From contig OX419757.1 in the NCBI GenBank assembly GCA_948567375.1, positions 75,771,836 through 75,835,835 of the forward strand: 64,000 bases of DNA, given 5' to 3'. Shown here piece after piece: positions 1-13,094 of the stretch. The translations under genes and the position numbers were made by a program. Numbering within the stretch: the stretch's first letter is position 1; each line of letters begins with the position of its first letter. The DNA comes from Lunularia cruciata (Eukaryota > Streptophyta > Marchantiopsida > Lunulariales > Lunulariaceae). The notes under the pieces are model-generated. The model did not search any database, had not been told where the DNA came from, and saw only the letters and a program-made list of their open reading frames with translations.

Positions 1-2949
1 TATCTATAAAACTAAGTTCAAATTGATCAATATCACTTTTCACAAAGTGATTTCATTTTCAGATTCCAATGAGCTTAGAAATCTCAAGCCTTAGTTTTCA
101 TTTCTAATTAAAGTGATGACATTAGAAAAGAAGTTCACAAACAAGGCATTGATCAACAACATCAAAGAAACTTTCTTTGAAAAGTGGCCAGACAACAATG
201 GGAGGGATGGGTTTGAAGTTACACGGATCCAACTCAAAGGACTATCCTTGAACCAATTATGAAGTTGTTTAAACATAAGAGAATGACTTACCTCAGCAGT
301 AGCCAAGCAATTCATTTTTAATATTTGTATTAGGGAAACCTATCAAGTGGGAAGGACCAAGACAAGGAAGCAATGACCAAGGTATGAAACCTATACAAGG
401 AAGAGGCAAAGAAGGTGGATACCTCGATGCAAGAGAATTTTTAGGTAAAGAGGCAAAATGCCTTCCTTGTTGTAGATCTCGGCATATGGGAGGAAAAAAT
501 CAAGAAGTTAGCATATTCAAGAAGTTGCAAGGGGAGTTAAGTGCACTCCAACTTGAGATAAAGTAGAAGAAGATTGGGCAAAATGTTGTGTTGTGGTTTA
601 CATAGCCCATGAAAAAGTACACTAGTGTGGTTTATCTCCATAAATATGGAGTAGATTATATGATGGATCCCACAGTTGAGTTATTGCCATGTGAGAAATC
701 TATGTGTATTTAAGTGGTTGGTCATGTGTTGTATGATCTATCCTTTTTAATGGTCTGATGTAAATAGGGAGTAGAGAGTTAAGAGAAAGGGGTGTTTTTT
801 AGTTTTAGAGTCTCGAGTGAGAGGAAGATGTTGAGAGTGGGAGTTTTAGCCATACATGGACCCTATAGTGTCAAAAGAAGCATTTGAGCATGAGATATCC
901 CTTGCTCTTGATCTACCATTCACACATCCTTTTTTCATCAAGCTTTAAATTCTACACCATGATGGCTTACGGGTCTAGATGATGGCATATTTTGGGGTGA
1001 TATAAATGGAGTGAGTGATGGAAAATCTAGATCCTATCATCCTTCCAATGCTTACTTACAAGAAAGTTTGGGATTTAACAATTTTTGTGCTCTTATGGGA
1101 GAAGAAGGATTTAAATTTGCTCATGAGCTTCAAGGTGGAATTGTGGGGTCCATTTGTCAAAAAGTGAAAAGGCTAAATGACAAATTTGCAAGAGTTTGGG
1201 TCCTAACAAGGGAAGCTTGAACTTCTTTGAGGATTGAAGGAGTTAGAGAAGTGCATTTGGAGAGAGAAGAGTTGACAAATCAAGAGAAAAAAACTCAAGG
1301 GAATTTAGCAGATTTTGAATGGATTAGGGTCAATTAAAGTATGGGGTTGAATTTTCACTCAAATGAGAAAATAAGAGAATTTTGACAATTGTGTCATATC
1401 TTTTTATGATATATTAATGGAATTAGTGGGTTCATAAAGTATTCATCACATTGAGATCAATAAATTCTACTTTGAGTCAATCTTAGATTAGATATGATCA
1501 ATTGAAGTTGGAACATTGGAGATCAAATTGTTGAGTAGAAGATTATGATTGCGTTTTGGGGTTTTTGGTTGCTTCTCAAGTTGTGGATTACATCAAGCTA
1601 TGAAAACTTTAAATATTGTTGGTGGTTAGATTTTACACCTTTGTGTTGAGATTTCATATGAATTACTTAAATATAGAATGCAAGGTCTTGGAAAAATTGT
1701 ATCTAGGTTTGTAGAGCTTACAAGTTATCCTAACTTATGAGTTGATTCATATTTAAGGATTGGGATTAGATTGAGCCATCAAAATTCTCAAGGATTTAAA
1801 CCAGAGAACAACTAGTTATAATAGACCTTTTGGTTGGTTCAAGGTCCATAGAGAGAGAGAAATAATGCAATAAGTTATTGAAATAATATCATACATTCAA
1901 TAAGAGCATTTCTACCTTTAATCACTACTAAATGCCAACTCTACAAACTTTTAACCATGATTGAAGATTTTAGGCTACAAGAGTGGATTTGAGGACTATG
2001 TATATCTTTGATCTAGAAATTTGGAGGAAATTGCCCAAGAGCAAACCCTCAATTAGAGATTTCAAAATTAAGGTGAAAAAAATTAGCCAAATCTTAAACC
2101 TTATCAAGGGAGCTGTTGTGGTCAAATTATGGCTTATTTCATATCTTGCAAAGTTCATTTCATAGACTTTTCATTGAATGCTAGAACACTCAAATCAAAG
2201 TCACAAAGGAAAATTTATGTCTATATGAGTTGCACAAAGTTTTCCTCATCAAAAAGACATGGAATTTCCCTACTTGGAGGACAAATTGGTTTGGAAGTTG
2301 GAATACAAACTGAGAGAAACTTGGAGTACAGATTAAAATCAGCTTGAGGATAGGTAGGATGCTCTAATGCTAATTTTTGCCAGACGTCCAGAGGGTTTTT
2401 GTTGAATTCTTATGGTTGGATCCTCTCTTTGCTTGCATGCTTGTTTGTATGCCTAGTTGGTTTGGATTGCTATGCGGGAAATGTGCTTAAGTTCCTTCCT
2501 TCTAGGTTTGTTGTATGTTTTCTCATTGGTAATGTTGGAAGTAATGACCAACAGACCAAGAGTTACATGCTGTGATGACAAGTTACTCCCCTACTCAATA
2601 GAAGGAATACTAGAAGGTTCACTAAAAGAGTGAAAGGTTCCAATGATTAGGCAACATGTGTGCTCAAACTAGTAGTGAAAAATCAATACATGACGTCTAA
2701 TCCGTAAACTCCATAGTTAGGGACCTAGTGTGTTCACAAAGAGAGAAAGGCAAAGTATGACAATGAGGACCAACTACTAGCTAAGGAAAAAGAAGTGGTA
2801 AGCATTGGGATGACTTGGAGAATTCTAGAGTTTGGATAGTGACCTTGGAATTGCTAATAGCCAAGTATCTCAACAAGATGGCCACCCAATTGGAGCACTT
2901 GGCCAAAGAACTAAAAAGAGAAGAGGAAAGGAGGTGGATTGAGTTCATA
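1..2949. other. AT-rich stretch without recognised gene
   Basis: No open frame here exceeds about 75 codons and none carries a motif I recognise. Composition and the many short broken frames resemble decayed repeat DNA like that flanking the chromovirus relic that follows. I see no LTR, RNA gene or promoter that I can defend. Confidence 0.5.
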
Positions 2950-3354
2950 TGACAATATGGAGTTTAAAGACTAGTTAGTCAAGGCTAAGAAAATAACAAA
3001 TAGGTCAAATTAGCCTAAAATATTATAGAAGTGTCTATGAAGCTACTTGGTACCTTCAAAGAATTGTGTAATGTGCATGCCAAGTGGTTACTTCTAGGAG
3101 GAAGCTTTTTGGGAAGTTTCTTGGCTAGCTTAGCTTGCACTCCAAGTTGGTAGCTTCTAGAAGAAAGTTTCTTAGGAAACTTCTCTGTTAACTTGGCTTA
3201 CACTCCAAGAAGTGACTTTAGGAAGCTTCTTGAGAAGCTTCTCAAGAGCCTAGTATGTTCACTATAAATACCAAAGCCCTATGTTTCTCTCATTCAAGTG
3301 TCCCAATATGATATTCCATTCTCTTATTTTTCTCCTTAGTCTTGGTTTTTTATA
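2950..3354 (+). repeat. 5' LTR of the decayed chromovirus
   Basis: Aligns along its length with the 412-bp LTRs at 38151 and 43367, including the inverted AAGCTTCTTGAGAAGCTTC block near 3225 and the TATAAATACC box. No matching right-hand LTR occurs downstream. Confidence 0.75.
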
Positions 3355-6300
3355 TTGGTATTAGATCAAGAATAGGATGGATGGAATTTATGGACCAACA
3401 AATCTATTTTTGCAAAACCATTGGGATTTTCATATTTATGTTCTACCCAAGCATCATTTCATGCAATTCATCACCTCACACTTTAGGCAAAATTTTCTAA
3501 ATGCAATTACCTTGTCAAAGGAACCTTTGGTACTTTTAATTGTACTTATGGAGACTAGTGGAAGGGTTGCCTCTACATGTTAATTTAGATAGATTGTGGA
3601 TAGTGAGATAAAGTAGTAGTTATGGCAACAATGCTTGAGATTTTCATTGATATGCAACAATAAATTGAGCACCTTATTTGATTGTTTGAAGAACATGACC
3701 ATCAACAACAAGAGCACATAGAGAGAGCACTATTTTGAGGAGAAGAAGAGTGAATATAGAGAGACATCACATTGTTGAATGTACACTCAAGAATGGATGA
3801 TGTTCACAAATCACACAAATGGAGTTGTGGAGTGGAATGTTCAAGGAAACAAAGAATTCATGTAGAAGATTTCAAGCCACCTATTGGGAACTTGATTAGT
3901 TCCAATAGGGTTGAAGGCTCAACCTATGCAAGTTTGCTTCACTTGTAAGGTATGATATTTGATTGTGGTTGTAGGACTTTGGTTGATTCTTGAAGTTCAA
4001 AGAATTTCATGTCTATGCAATTAACAAAGGAATTAAGTATTCCTATCAAGCTAGTAATTAAAAGCAAATTGATTATGACATATGGTAGAAAGGGTTCTAC
4101 ATTTTGTATCTCACATCTTATTACATTTAGGATTGGGAAGGAGTATTTGGAGTGTATGGGGTTTGTAGCGGCATCTATATACTATGATGTCATTCTAGAT
4201 CTACCTTGGCTTGAACATTATAAGGTTAATTTTGATTGGAACCGATGACAAATTCAAGTACAGTACCAAGGCAAAAAATTTCAATTAGATTATCTTGCAC
4301 CTCTAAGTAATATACCTAAGAATAGTCAATCCCAAGATGGGAAGTTTGTCAAGAAAGTAGCCAAAGAATAAGCTTTGAAGGAAGATAATTCTCAAGATGG
4401 GAATTTTGTCAATGAAGCAGCCATAGAGCAAGCTTTGGAGGATGATAAGTTTATTTTTGCGATGTAAATAAGCCGATTGTGCATGGAGAATCTGAAGAAG
4501 GCCAAAAGCCTATCAAGTAATGGTTGATCAAATAGTTTAGGATTTTTAAGATGTATTTATAGATGACCTGCCAAAGGGATTACACTCTGAACTTAGTATG
4601 CTCTTCAAGATTGAGTTATTGCCAAGAAGTATTGCAATGAGTAGACCAATCTATCAACTTTCACCAAAGGAGTTCGATGAGCTTGAACAACATTGATGAA
4701 ACTATTGGAGGAGGGTTTTGTTTAACATAGTACATCTCCTTGGGGAGCACCAGAATTATTTGTGCCAAAGAAGGATGGAGAACTTTGCTTTTATATTGAA
4801 TATCATGGTCTGAACAAACAAACAATGAAATATGCATATCTTTTGCCTTGAATTGATGACTTGCTTGATCAATTGAGTGGATCATGATACCTCTCCAAGT
4901 TGGATCTCTGAAGCAACTATTGGCAAATTTCCATTGATAGAGAAGATGTGCAAAAAATTACCTTTTGCACAAGGTATGGGTATTTTGAGTGGGGAGTTCT
5001 ACCTTTTGGGCTCATTAATGCCCTAGAAGTCTTCATGGATCAAATGAATTGAATGTTGGATGGGCTATTATATTGGTACATAGTGGTGTTTTTGGATTCT
5101 TTTTTTAATTATAGCAAGACAAAAAAAATGCAAATCACGTGTGAGAAGCCCTAAGATGACTACATCAGTGGAAGTTTTACTACAAGAAGTCAAAGTGTGC
5201 CTTTTGGCAAAAGGAAGTTACCTTCTTGGATCATAAGATCTCATGGGAAGTGATTAATATGGAAAAGGAGAAAATCAAGGCCATTATTGGTTTGCTTACA
5301 CCAAAGGATGCTACAAAAATATAGGCATTTAATGGATTGGCAAGTTTTTATTGATGACTCATCCACTACTATGCTCATGTAACTACAATGTTGATTGACC
5401 TGTTGGGGAAGAATTTGAGCTTTCAGTGGACCACCAAGCACAAAGAAGCATTCTAGAAGCTAAAACATATGGTATCTTTAAGATCCATTCTTCAACTACC
5501 TTGTATGGTTGATTTTGATGCTTCTAACTTTGCAATTGGAGCCGTGTCGTAGTAGGAATTCCCAAATGGGTTACATCCCTTTACCTTTGTGACTTGCTGA
5601 CTAAACACCACAAAAAGGAATCACTCTACTTGAGATCAGAACAATTAGTAATGGTATATACCACCAAGGTATGGAGGCATTATCTCTTGGAGAAACAAGT
5701 GATCATGTGAACCAATCACAAACCCTTGTTATAAACATTACATTTGGAACACATGAAGAGTTGAAATCATCGATAAGAGGAACAAAAATAGTTGTTTGAC
5801 CTTAAACTTGAATACAAACCTGGTAGGTTCCATGTCATCCTTGATGCCCTATCATGACAACCTGATTTGAAGTTTCTTTCTCTCATCACAATGACAATCA
5901 CAACATTCTCAATCAACTCCAATCAAGTTTAGGACCGCTTTACAACAAGATCCCTTCTTTCAGATGGTACAAGGTCATCTTGCTATACATGACAAGGAAT
6001 ACAATGCCTTCTCTTTCAAAGAAGGCCTTTTATTTTAGGAGAATCAGATTTATGTTCCAACCAAGGGTGATATCCAACTTGTGTGCCTTCAAGAAACCTA
6101 TACCTTACAAATCATTGGTCACATGTGTGTGGACAAGACCGTAGGTACCTTACAACGCCAATGGAGGTTTGAGATGGCATGAGATGTTTGAGAATTTATT
6201 TGATCTTGTGAGAGTTGCCAATGCAACAAGGCCAACAACCAAAAACCAGGTGGACTCCTTCAACTACTTTCCATTCCATCTACTGGGTGGGAACACATTA

Positions 6301-6880
6301 GCTTAGATCTCATTACATCCTTGCCCAAGACAAAGCAAGGTCACACAACAATCATAAGTTTAGTAAGCAAATCTATTTCACCAACCTTTGATACAATAGA
6401 TGCTCCAAAATTTGCTCATATCTACTTTGATAATGTCTTCAAGCATCATGGGATGCCTTGTGTGCTCATCTCTGATCGTGATCCTCATTTCATTAAAAAA
6501 ATTTGGCAAGCACTCTTCTAGATACTTGGCACCAAGGTTGCTTTGTCCATGATCTTTCATCCTCAAATTGATAGACAAACCAAATGTGCAAATTGCACAT
6601 TGGAGTATATACTTCATGCCTTTGTCAATGTTCACCATACCAATTGAGATGAGTGTCTTGCAATTGCTAAGTTAACCTATAATAATTCCAAATAGGTAAG
6701 CATTATGTTCTCTCCCTTTTCCTTAATTTTGGCCAAGAAACCCCCTTGTTCCAGATTCCCTTCTTGCTCCTTCTCCATCTCATGTCCTTCATACTTCCAC
6801 TTTCTTGACTACCATATCTTAATCCCTCCAACAAGCCAAATCTCATCTCTTTTTTGCTCAAAATTGTTAGAAACAATAAC
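2950..6880 (+). mobile_element. Decayed chromovirus (Ty3/gypsy), 3'-truncated
   Basis: An old copy of the same family as the element at 38151-43778. Its 5' LTR (about 2950-3354) starts TGACAATATGG where the younger copy has TGTAACAATATGG, keeps the AAGCTTCT-rich upstream part and the TATAAATACC box, and is followed by a mutated primer-binding site (TGGTATTAGATC). Broken reading frames then match the younger copy in order: gag start (about 3377-3580), protease (about 4009-4245), reverse transcriptase (about 4600-5130), RNase H (about 5440-5860) and integrase (about 6090-6690). Similarity stops near 6880, before the chromodomain, and no 3' LTR follows. Stops and indels are frequent in every domain, so it cannot be functional. 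Confidence 0.85.
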
Positions 6881-9278
6881 ATTCTTATTTCTTCCCAAGT
6901 TACCATGTAAAGTACTAGTGGGTAAGTCTCTTGGACGCCTAATACGACGTTCCTAATATATAATGGAGTATAAAGTCTTCACCTCGCACATGAATACATG
7001 CCTTTAACTCGGTGACATGTGATCATAAAACCATCAGGAGTTGCATGGCGAAAATAGAAAACAAACTAAAAGAAGTGAATCCAAAAGGAAGTAACTGTAC
7101 TTCAAGCGTGGAAAATAATATTTTCCACAGTCCCTGATTAGGCAATCCTACGATCCACAAACCATGCAAAGCTAGTCCCTTCGAAAAGCATAACCTCCGC
7201 ACTCATGTGGATGCGAAGTAATGTTGACTGCAGCAGTGCGAACATTTGGGACAGCTGAACATTACTGGGACAAGTCATTGACAAGTTGGAGATGAGAGGG
7301 AATCTTTTTGCCGAACCCCAATTGGCGACAAGCAAGCAGTCAGTCGAGGCGGCGATCAGCAGTCGTAAAGAAGAATGCGCATTGATGATATCTCACGTTT
7401 GACGTCCTTGCAGCACCACTTGTCTTCTCGTCCTCTGGTTTCCTTACCTGATAGCCATGCCGGCAAACGACGCTTTGAATACCAGTTTGTGGCACTGGAA
7501 GCCGGATGTCGCCGATTCACAGAGAGGACTCCAAGAGCTCTCGCCATCGTCCTCCATCCATCCATCCATTCATCCAATGACTGCGACTGCAGTTACGTAC
7601 ACGACAGTCTCCACGTTCGCACGATGTGCGGTAACTTATTCTTCTATTGTGTTGCTGTTCGTTGAAGAGGTCTAACAGACCATAGAATTGTGGTGTATTC
7701 GTTGGATCATAGGAAGTAGAATGTTTGTGGGCCTCGGGAGCCGTGAACCATGAAAGCGATTCGATTAGTTACGATGTAAACGAGTTGTGAGGGAGATTAG
7801 AAGTTTCTTGCTACAAGAACCAATGCTGTCGTACTGTTCAATTTTTGCTTGACAGAAATATGGTTGGATAGAACACGGAAGCATATTCTTGAGCAGTACT
7901 GTCAGAATTATGGAGTATGTCAGTACCTACAGGAAACTGGGTAGAAAGCGAAGCAAGTCGCAGCGAACATGTTCTTGAGAAGCATCTACGTCTAATACAG
8001 CGTAATAAATATCATGGAGCTATCCTTTATCCATAATTGCAGCAATATACTTGAAAAAGTAACGATCAGAATGTACGTACGAAGCAAATGAGCGGCTTTC
8101 TGATGCTTACCGGATATGGGCAAAAGTGGATGAGGAGAGTGTATGTGCGAAATGATGTAGATTGCTGTTTTCTCCAACGGAGGCTCGTAAAGTTGAAGGT
8201 GCAGTACTTATACTATTGATGGCAACGACGAAAGGTGATGTGAAGATCTGCATGCTCTTCCAGGAAAATGATTATAGTTGTTACGTTCTCTTAGAGACGA
8301 TGATCACCTTGTACAGTAGCAGTGGGCGTTGTTGCTTGTTTCGAGTGCTATATGAGTACCTGCAGAAGGATGACTATGTGGATAATTAGTGGGATACTGG
8401 AGTCCCCGAAAGACTTCAACTTTCCTTCCGGGAACCAAGCTTTTCGTTGCTACCCATCAGGAGGTTAGTCTCTCCTTTATTTCTCAATAATCACAACGAT
8501 CAACGCAACAATACAACGGTCACTTAACGTCTGAAGGATGGCTTGAAGTCTTCTTTAAACTTCGTAAGACGAGAAGTAATCAGTTTGTAAGTAGTATAAG
8601 TCTGTAGAACTTAAGTATAAAATTTTAACTGATAAGCGGAATCTGGACTTGAAGATTCGGAAGTCCTTTGAAATGTGTGATAGGATTCTAACTTGTTCCA
8701 GTCATCAATAAATCCAGATACATCAAAAGCAGTTATGACCTCACTGGGAGGTTCAAAAGCCGGCCTGCAATGTACAGTATTATAAAGAAGAAAACAATAT
8801 CATATTAAGAGGGGCTTGAAGTAAACAAGTCTTAGGCTTCCATGTCCTTGTAGCACGTATTCTTAACGTAGGAAGGTTCTGAACTCTCCGGGCTTGTTGG
8901 GTTGCCAGAGAAAGGCAGGCGTCACATGACTCTTGGGGAGGAGCTGAGGAGGTTCTAGTAGCGAGTAGATCTTGCTGTATCGAGCGCAAAATGGTCGGCG
9001 AGAATTAGCCAACCGCTCTTGTAGCGAGAAATGTCCGTCGTACGCCTTCCGGCGGGCCCGACAACCGAAACACGTCGTGCCAGAAAATATCTTCGCAAAC
9101 TGCATCAATATCGCGAAATATCGGCTGGATGTCCGAAATGTTAGAATGATGAGGACGTATTTTCGGGCTCGGAAAAGCTCTTGATCGTGGAAACGTCGGG
9201 GAGTCGACGCGCGTTTGCGGGCGAAAAGTGAGATCTAGATACGATCGGGTCTAGTGGGATTACCGCGTCGGGTGAGGC
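6881..9278. other. Intergenic region without recognised gene
   Basis: Starts where the chromovirus relic breaks off and runs to the promoter of the RNA-binding protein gene. Short open frames exist on both strands (for example 7375-7665 plus and 8863-9108 minus) but show no domain or splice pattern I recognise. A TCCA microsatellite lies at about 7552-7577. Base composition becomes GC-richer from about 8860 towards the gene promoter. Confidence 0.5.
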
Positions 9279-9303
9279 TATATATTGGCGCAAGAAACCC
9301 TAA
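9279..9303 (+). promoter_or_regulatory. TATA box and telo-box of the GRP gene
   Basis: CTATATATTGG gives a TATA box at 9279-9286. AAACCCTAA, the plant telo-box, follows at 9295-9303. In plants a telo-box close behind a TATA box is common in promoters of translation-related and growth-related genes. The start codon lies about 245 bp downstream, leaving room for a 5' leader of roughly 230 bases. Confidence 0.6.
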
Positions 9304-9546
9304 GAGGGTCTCTCTTTCCTGGGAGCCTTCCGCCGCTGGTTCTAGTTGCCCTCGCGCAACTCCGCTTTCGGTTCTGGTTCTCTTTTGATCGATCGGGTAC
9401 GTAACGGGGTTCTAATCTTTCGGATCGAGTGGTTCGTTCGATTGAGGTTTGGTTCTTCAGATTGGTCGGGTTCGAGAGTTTTTCCTTTTGTTGGAGAAGT
9501 CATTGCAATTGATAGTTGAGTTCGTTGTAGAAGAAAGAAATTCGAA

Positions 9547-10101
9547 ATGGCTGCCGCTGCTACCGAGTACAGATGTTTCGTGGGAGGCCTTGCGTGGGCC
9601 ACCAATGACAGCCGTCTAGAGGAAGCCTTCAGGGTTTTCGGAGATGTGATCGAGTCGAAGATCATCAGCGACCGTGAAACCGGGCGTTCAAGAGGCTTCG
9701 GATTTGTGACCTTCGCCGAGGAGCAGGCGATGAAGGAGGCCATCGAGTCCATGAATGGAAAAGAGCTCGATGGGCGCAACATCACCGTAAACCAGGCACA
9801 GTCAAGGACTGGCGGTGATCGCGGCAGCGGTGGTGGGGGTGGTGGATACCGCGGTGGAGGCGGTGGTGGTGGCTATGGTGGTGGTGGTGGCGGCGGTGGC
9901 GGCTATGGAAGTCGTGATGGTGGAAGTCGCTATGGCAGCGGTGGTGGTGGTGGTGAACGTAGCTACGGAGGAAGTGGTGGTCGAGGAAGTGGTGGTTACG
10001 GAAGCGGAGGTGGTGGTGGATACGGTGGCGGCGGTGGTGGCGGCAGTGGTCGATCTGGTGCTAGCAACTGGAGAGGCAACGACCGTGGCGCGGAGTACTG
10101 A
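9547..10101 (+). CDS. Glycine-rich RNA-binding protein (RRM type)
   Basis: A 184-residue protein with one N-terminal RNA recognition motif (about residues 8-86) followed by a glycine-rich tail. RNP2 is CFVGGLAW (residues 10-17) and RNP1 is RGFGFVTF (about 49-56); both hold the aromatic residues that stack on RNA. The tail (about 90-175) is GGGGG runs broken by Y, R, S and D, with RGG-like units, and the protein ends GNDRGAEY. This is the GRP7/GRP8-like class IV family, which binds RNA in nucleus and cytoplasm and acts in splicing, export and cold response. The frame has no intron, whereas Arabidopsis GRP7 and GRP8 have one within the RRM coding region. The start is the first ATG in frame, after a purine-rich leader. 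The minus-strand frame at 9342-9785 is a shadow. Confidence 0.95.
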   Translation: MAAAATEYRCFVGGLAWATNDSRLEEAFRVFGDVIESKIISDRETGRSRGFGFVTFAEEQAMKEAIESMNGKELDGRNITVNQAQSRTGGDRGSGGGGGGYRGGGGGGGYGGGGGGGGGYGSRDGGSRYGSGGGGGERSYGGSGGRGSGGYGSGGGGGYGGGGGGGSGRSGASNWRGNDRGAEY

Positions 10102-11732
10102 AAACGCACTCCCTGCAATTACCTAAGCAGCCTTCAAGTTCGGGAGCCCGGGCTCGCTCGGCTCTCTGGTTCATATTATCTCGTTCTCCTTCGGTCCCGA
10201 CACCTTCTTGACACGGGCCTCTTGACTGGAGGTTTTCGATACTGCTTCTGAAGTGGTCCTTAGTTCTCATTCTCTTCGTAAGTTTTGGTATATTTGGTTG
10301 CTGTTTTGGAGCAGGAATACCCTTGAAAGTCTTATTTTAAGCTGACGACTGCTCGTCTAATGTTACTTTTCTGCTGGCTACGGATGGCTGGTTCCGTCCC
10401 TAATGGTTTCACACAAGTTCCGGTTCTCTTATCACATAATGCTTATCACAAATCATGGATCCGGATTCTTCACACTAGAGCTGTTTATACCTTACATTTG
10501 CGACTTGTAGTGATCTCTCAAGCTTAAACAGACATTGGGCCTCGTTAGAAAGATAGAAAGCCATCATAGTGAGCTTCCAGAATCTGGGCTTCGCGATTGA
10601 GGTAAACGAAAGGATCGTATGTCGCCCTGCATCTAAGAAGGTACTGTCAGTGAAGATCGCCAGAATCTGACATCCAAATTGGAAACTGATAGAAAAATAT
10701 GGTAAGGTGGAATAGAGTACTCGGAGGAAAAATAGAACAGGTATATATACATAGATCACTTGCACACTTTAGAGAGTAGAGAAATCATTTAAACTTGCGT
10801 GCTAGTTGAACGTCGTAGTACAATAGCAGACTGGCAAGAGAAATAACTCCGAGAAAGAGAAGAAAATGGGGGAATACAGAGTACCAAGGATATACACAAA
10901 ACTTGTGGGTATATAGAACATTTGTATAGTTTCAAGAGCAGAGAGAAAGCTTCCCCCCGGAAAAAATTTTCCCCCTAGAATACGTATCTTCCCCCAGATC
11001 TCCGCCAGCAAAAATACTCTTATAGCTGCACACGACGCAGGGGCAAAATAAGAGTGTTCAGGAGCAAACGCACACATTCAGGTTAGTAAACGTCAGGTCG
11101 TCTTGTGACGACGAAGTTCGCCCATCCCCATCAGCTCAAGCAAAGATGGGTGCCTCGCCATATGCACATGTGCAAAACCAGTAAGCGCCAGCTCTCCATG
11201 TGAAGGTGAATGACGCCTATCCACATCAGCTCAATCTGAACCTCAGGCACGTTACAATATCGTGCCTGTACACGTCTTCGTGGTGGGGAAGGTGAAAACT
11301 TCAGCTCCTAGCACCTAGCACCTCCTCCACGACGCTGTCCAGTTACAATTGAACGAAAAAGTGAACGTCTAGGATATATAACACATTCAACCTCACAAAC
11401 GGAGAAAGAGATCGGGGAAAACCCATGTGGAGGAGAAAATAAGCGGACCGATCAACGAGTCTCAAACTCTTTTCGCGCCATGGGCGAATCGCAGCTTCCT
11501 GGCACTCCCAAGCCCTCATTTGACACGATTGAGGAAAAACGAAGTCTAGAGAATAATGCATCGTAATAGGAGATGGTCTTTTTAGTCAAATCATCTGATA
11601 AAATCTGAATACAGGCCATGGAAAAATCTGTCTACAAGTGGCACGACTGTCGAGAAGGTGGGCGCGAAGAAAGTTGCACTACCCTGAGAAAGTCGATAGG
11701 TATCCCTCAGCCAGGGATTACTGGCTAATCAT

Positions 11733-11826
11733 CCACATCGTGACCATGCTACTGAAGTTCACGATCAAAGTGGACACACCCACATCGTGACCGTGTTACT
11801 AAAGTTCACGATCAAAGTGGACACAC
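11733..11826. repeat. 47-bp tandem duplication
   Basis: Two adjacent units, each starting CCACATCGTGACC and ending GTGGACACAC, period 47 bp, differing at only a few bases. Each unit contains a small inverted match (ATCGTGA and CACGAT). Confidence 0.8.
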
Positions 11827-12275
11827 CCAAACCTTTACCAGTTTATCAATGAACTTTCACCTTCAGAATGCATACTCGCTACTTCACCTGTACAAGTACG
11901 GCACATCAACCTCACAACAGCTGACGAATTGGTTGGAATGTCTTCTCATCCCAGCAAAGACAAGTAAACAGGAATTCGACCATATCTATACTCGCGAGGA
12001 AATTATCACCAGAAATTAACCGGAATTAAATTTGTGGGTTTAGTTGACACAAATCTACGTTCAAACCACAGAATCTGTATTTCTTCATGAGTCCTTGTCC
12101 CTCAGTTTACGAATTTCCATTGTAAAAGAGACACACATTCTCAAATCACTTCTTCCCTTGATTGGCAAGCGAAATGATACTTTGAACAACGGTACTATAG
12201 TTTGACATGTGTACATATATAAGACACTGTACATATCAGCTGTACATACACGTCATAAATGTTTCCATGTGCATG

Positions 12276-12404
12276 CCTTTGTGTAGAGAGAAAAAGGCGA
12301 CCGCGTAGGAAAAATGAAGGATGGGAAGACCCCATCAAGCCGTACAAGGGAGAGACAAAAAAGGTAACATGGGGCTAAGCCCCAATAGAGCCCCTTTGTG
12401 TAGA
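12276..12404 (-). mobile_element. LINE 3'-tail insertion with 12-bp TSD
   Basis: A 105-bp fragment (12288-12392) read on the minus strand contains only the conserved 3' end of the RLE-type LINE: the GGGGCTTAGCCCC hairpin, the GATGGG/CCCATC hairpin and the terminal CCTACGCGGTCGCC. It is flanked by perfect 12-bp direct repeats CCTTTGTGTAGA at 12276-12287 and 12393-12404. This is what a severely 5'-truncated target-primed insertion looks like. Confidence 0.85.
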
Positions 12405-13094
12405 TGGACCAAAGTATGATGCTCTTGGATGTAACAAGTGACATTCAGAACAAATCGCAGTATACTTGAGTAGCCAGATCGGTGAACGAGGTAACCCCGG
12501 GGCAGTATATAGATGGTAAGTAACGAGTAACAATTCACGATTCTCCTTCTGAGAATGATTATCACATATCATCTTATTCAGATAGATAATGACGATACAA
12601 ACGAGGATAATATATGTTTCTAGAGTTTTAAAGATTTTCTCACCTTAATACCATAGCATTAAGAACGTAGTGATTGTATAAAACAATTCTGTCGTCTTAG
12701 ATCATCACGACGAATGGAAACGCTCATTGTCTACTCCATTTATACGGTATTGATACAGCTACTCAATTTCTGAAGTAATAAGATGGAAACTATGTACAGA
12801 TCTCACTACAACGATACTGAGTGTTAACCCCGGCAGCTTATGTTTATAAGGTGAAATGCCAACAAACATGACTTTAGTTGGTACCAATTCTGAAGAGTAT
12901 TATGTATATTTCAAGAACTTTTCACTGTCATTGAGTCGAATGGCGTTCCATGTGAATAAAGGAGTTGAGGGACTCATGATGAGGAATGCTAACACTTGGA
13001 GATATTATGTGCAGATTCAACTGGTCAATGTTGAAGCCAAGACGTGCCCAATGGACTGAGGTGCTTGTATCAGTTCGAACTTCTAATTTCTTTG

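Larger units (their letters stand above)
10102..13094. other. Intergenic region between GRP and MTPC4
   Basis: Holds the 3' region of the GRP gene and, from the other side, that of MTPC4, which converge here. A LINE tail insertion is at 12288-12392 and a 47-bp tandem duplication at 11733-11826. The minus-strand frames (10475-10765, 10802-11077, 11343-11561) have no recognisable domain, and I do not call them genes. Confidence 0.5.

Noticed and set aside
1011..1220. Possible nuclease or gag relic (SDGKSRSYHPSNAYLQ)
   Set aside because: Single short frame with no conserved motif order; not supportable.
9342..9785. 147-codon minus-strand frame opposite the RNA-binding protein gene
   Set aside because: It is antisense to a clear RRM coding sequence and has no domain of its own.
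9815..10126. Valine/alanine-rich plus frame over the glycine tail
   Set aside because: Frame-shifted reading of GGT/GGC repeats.
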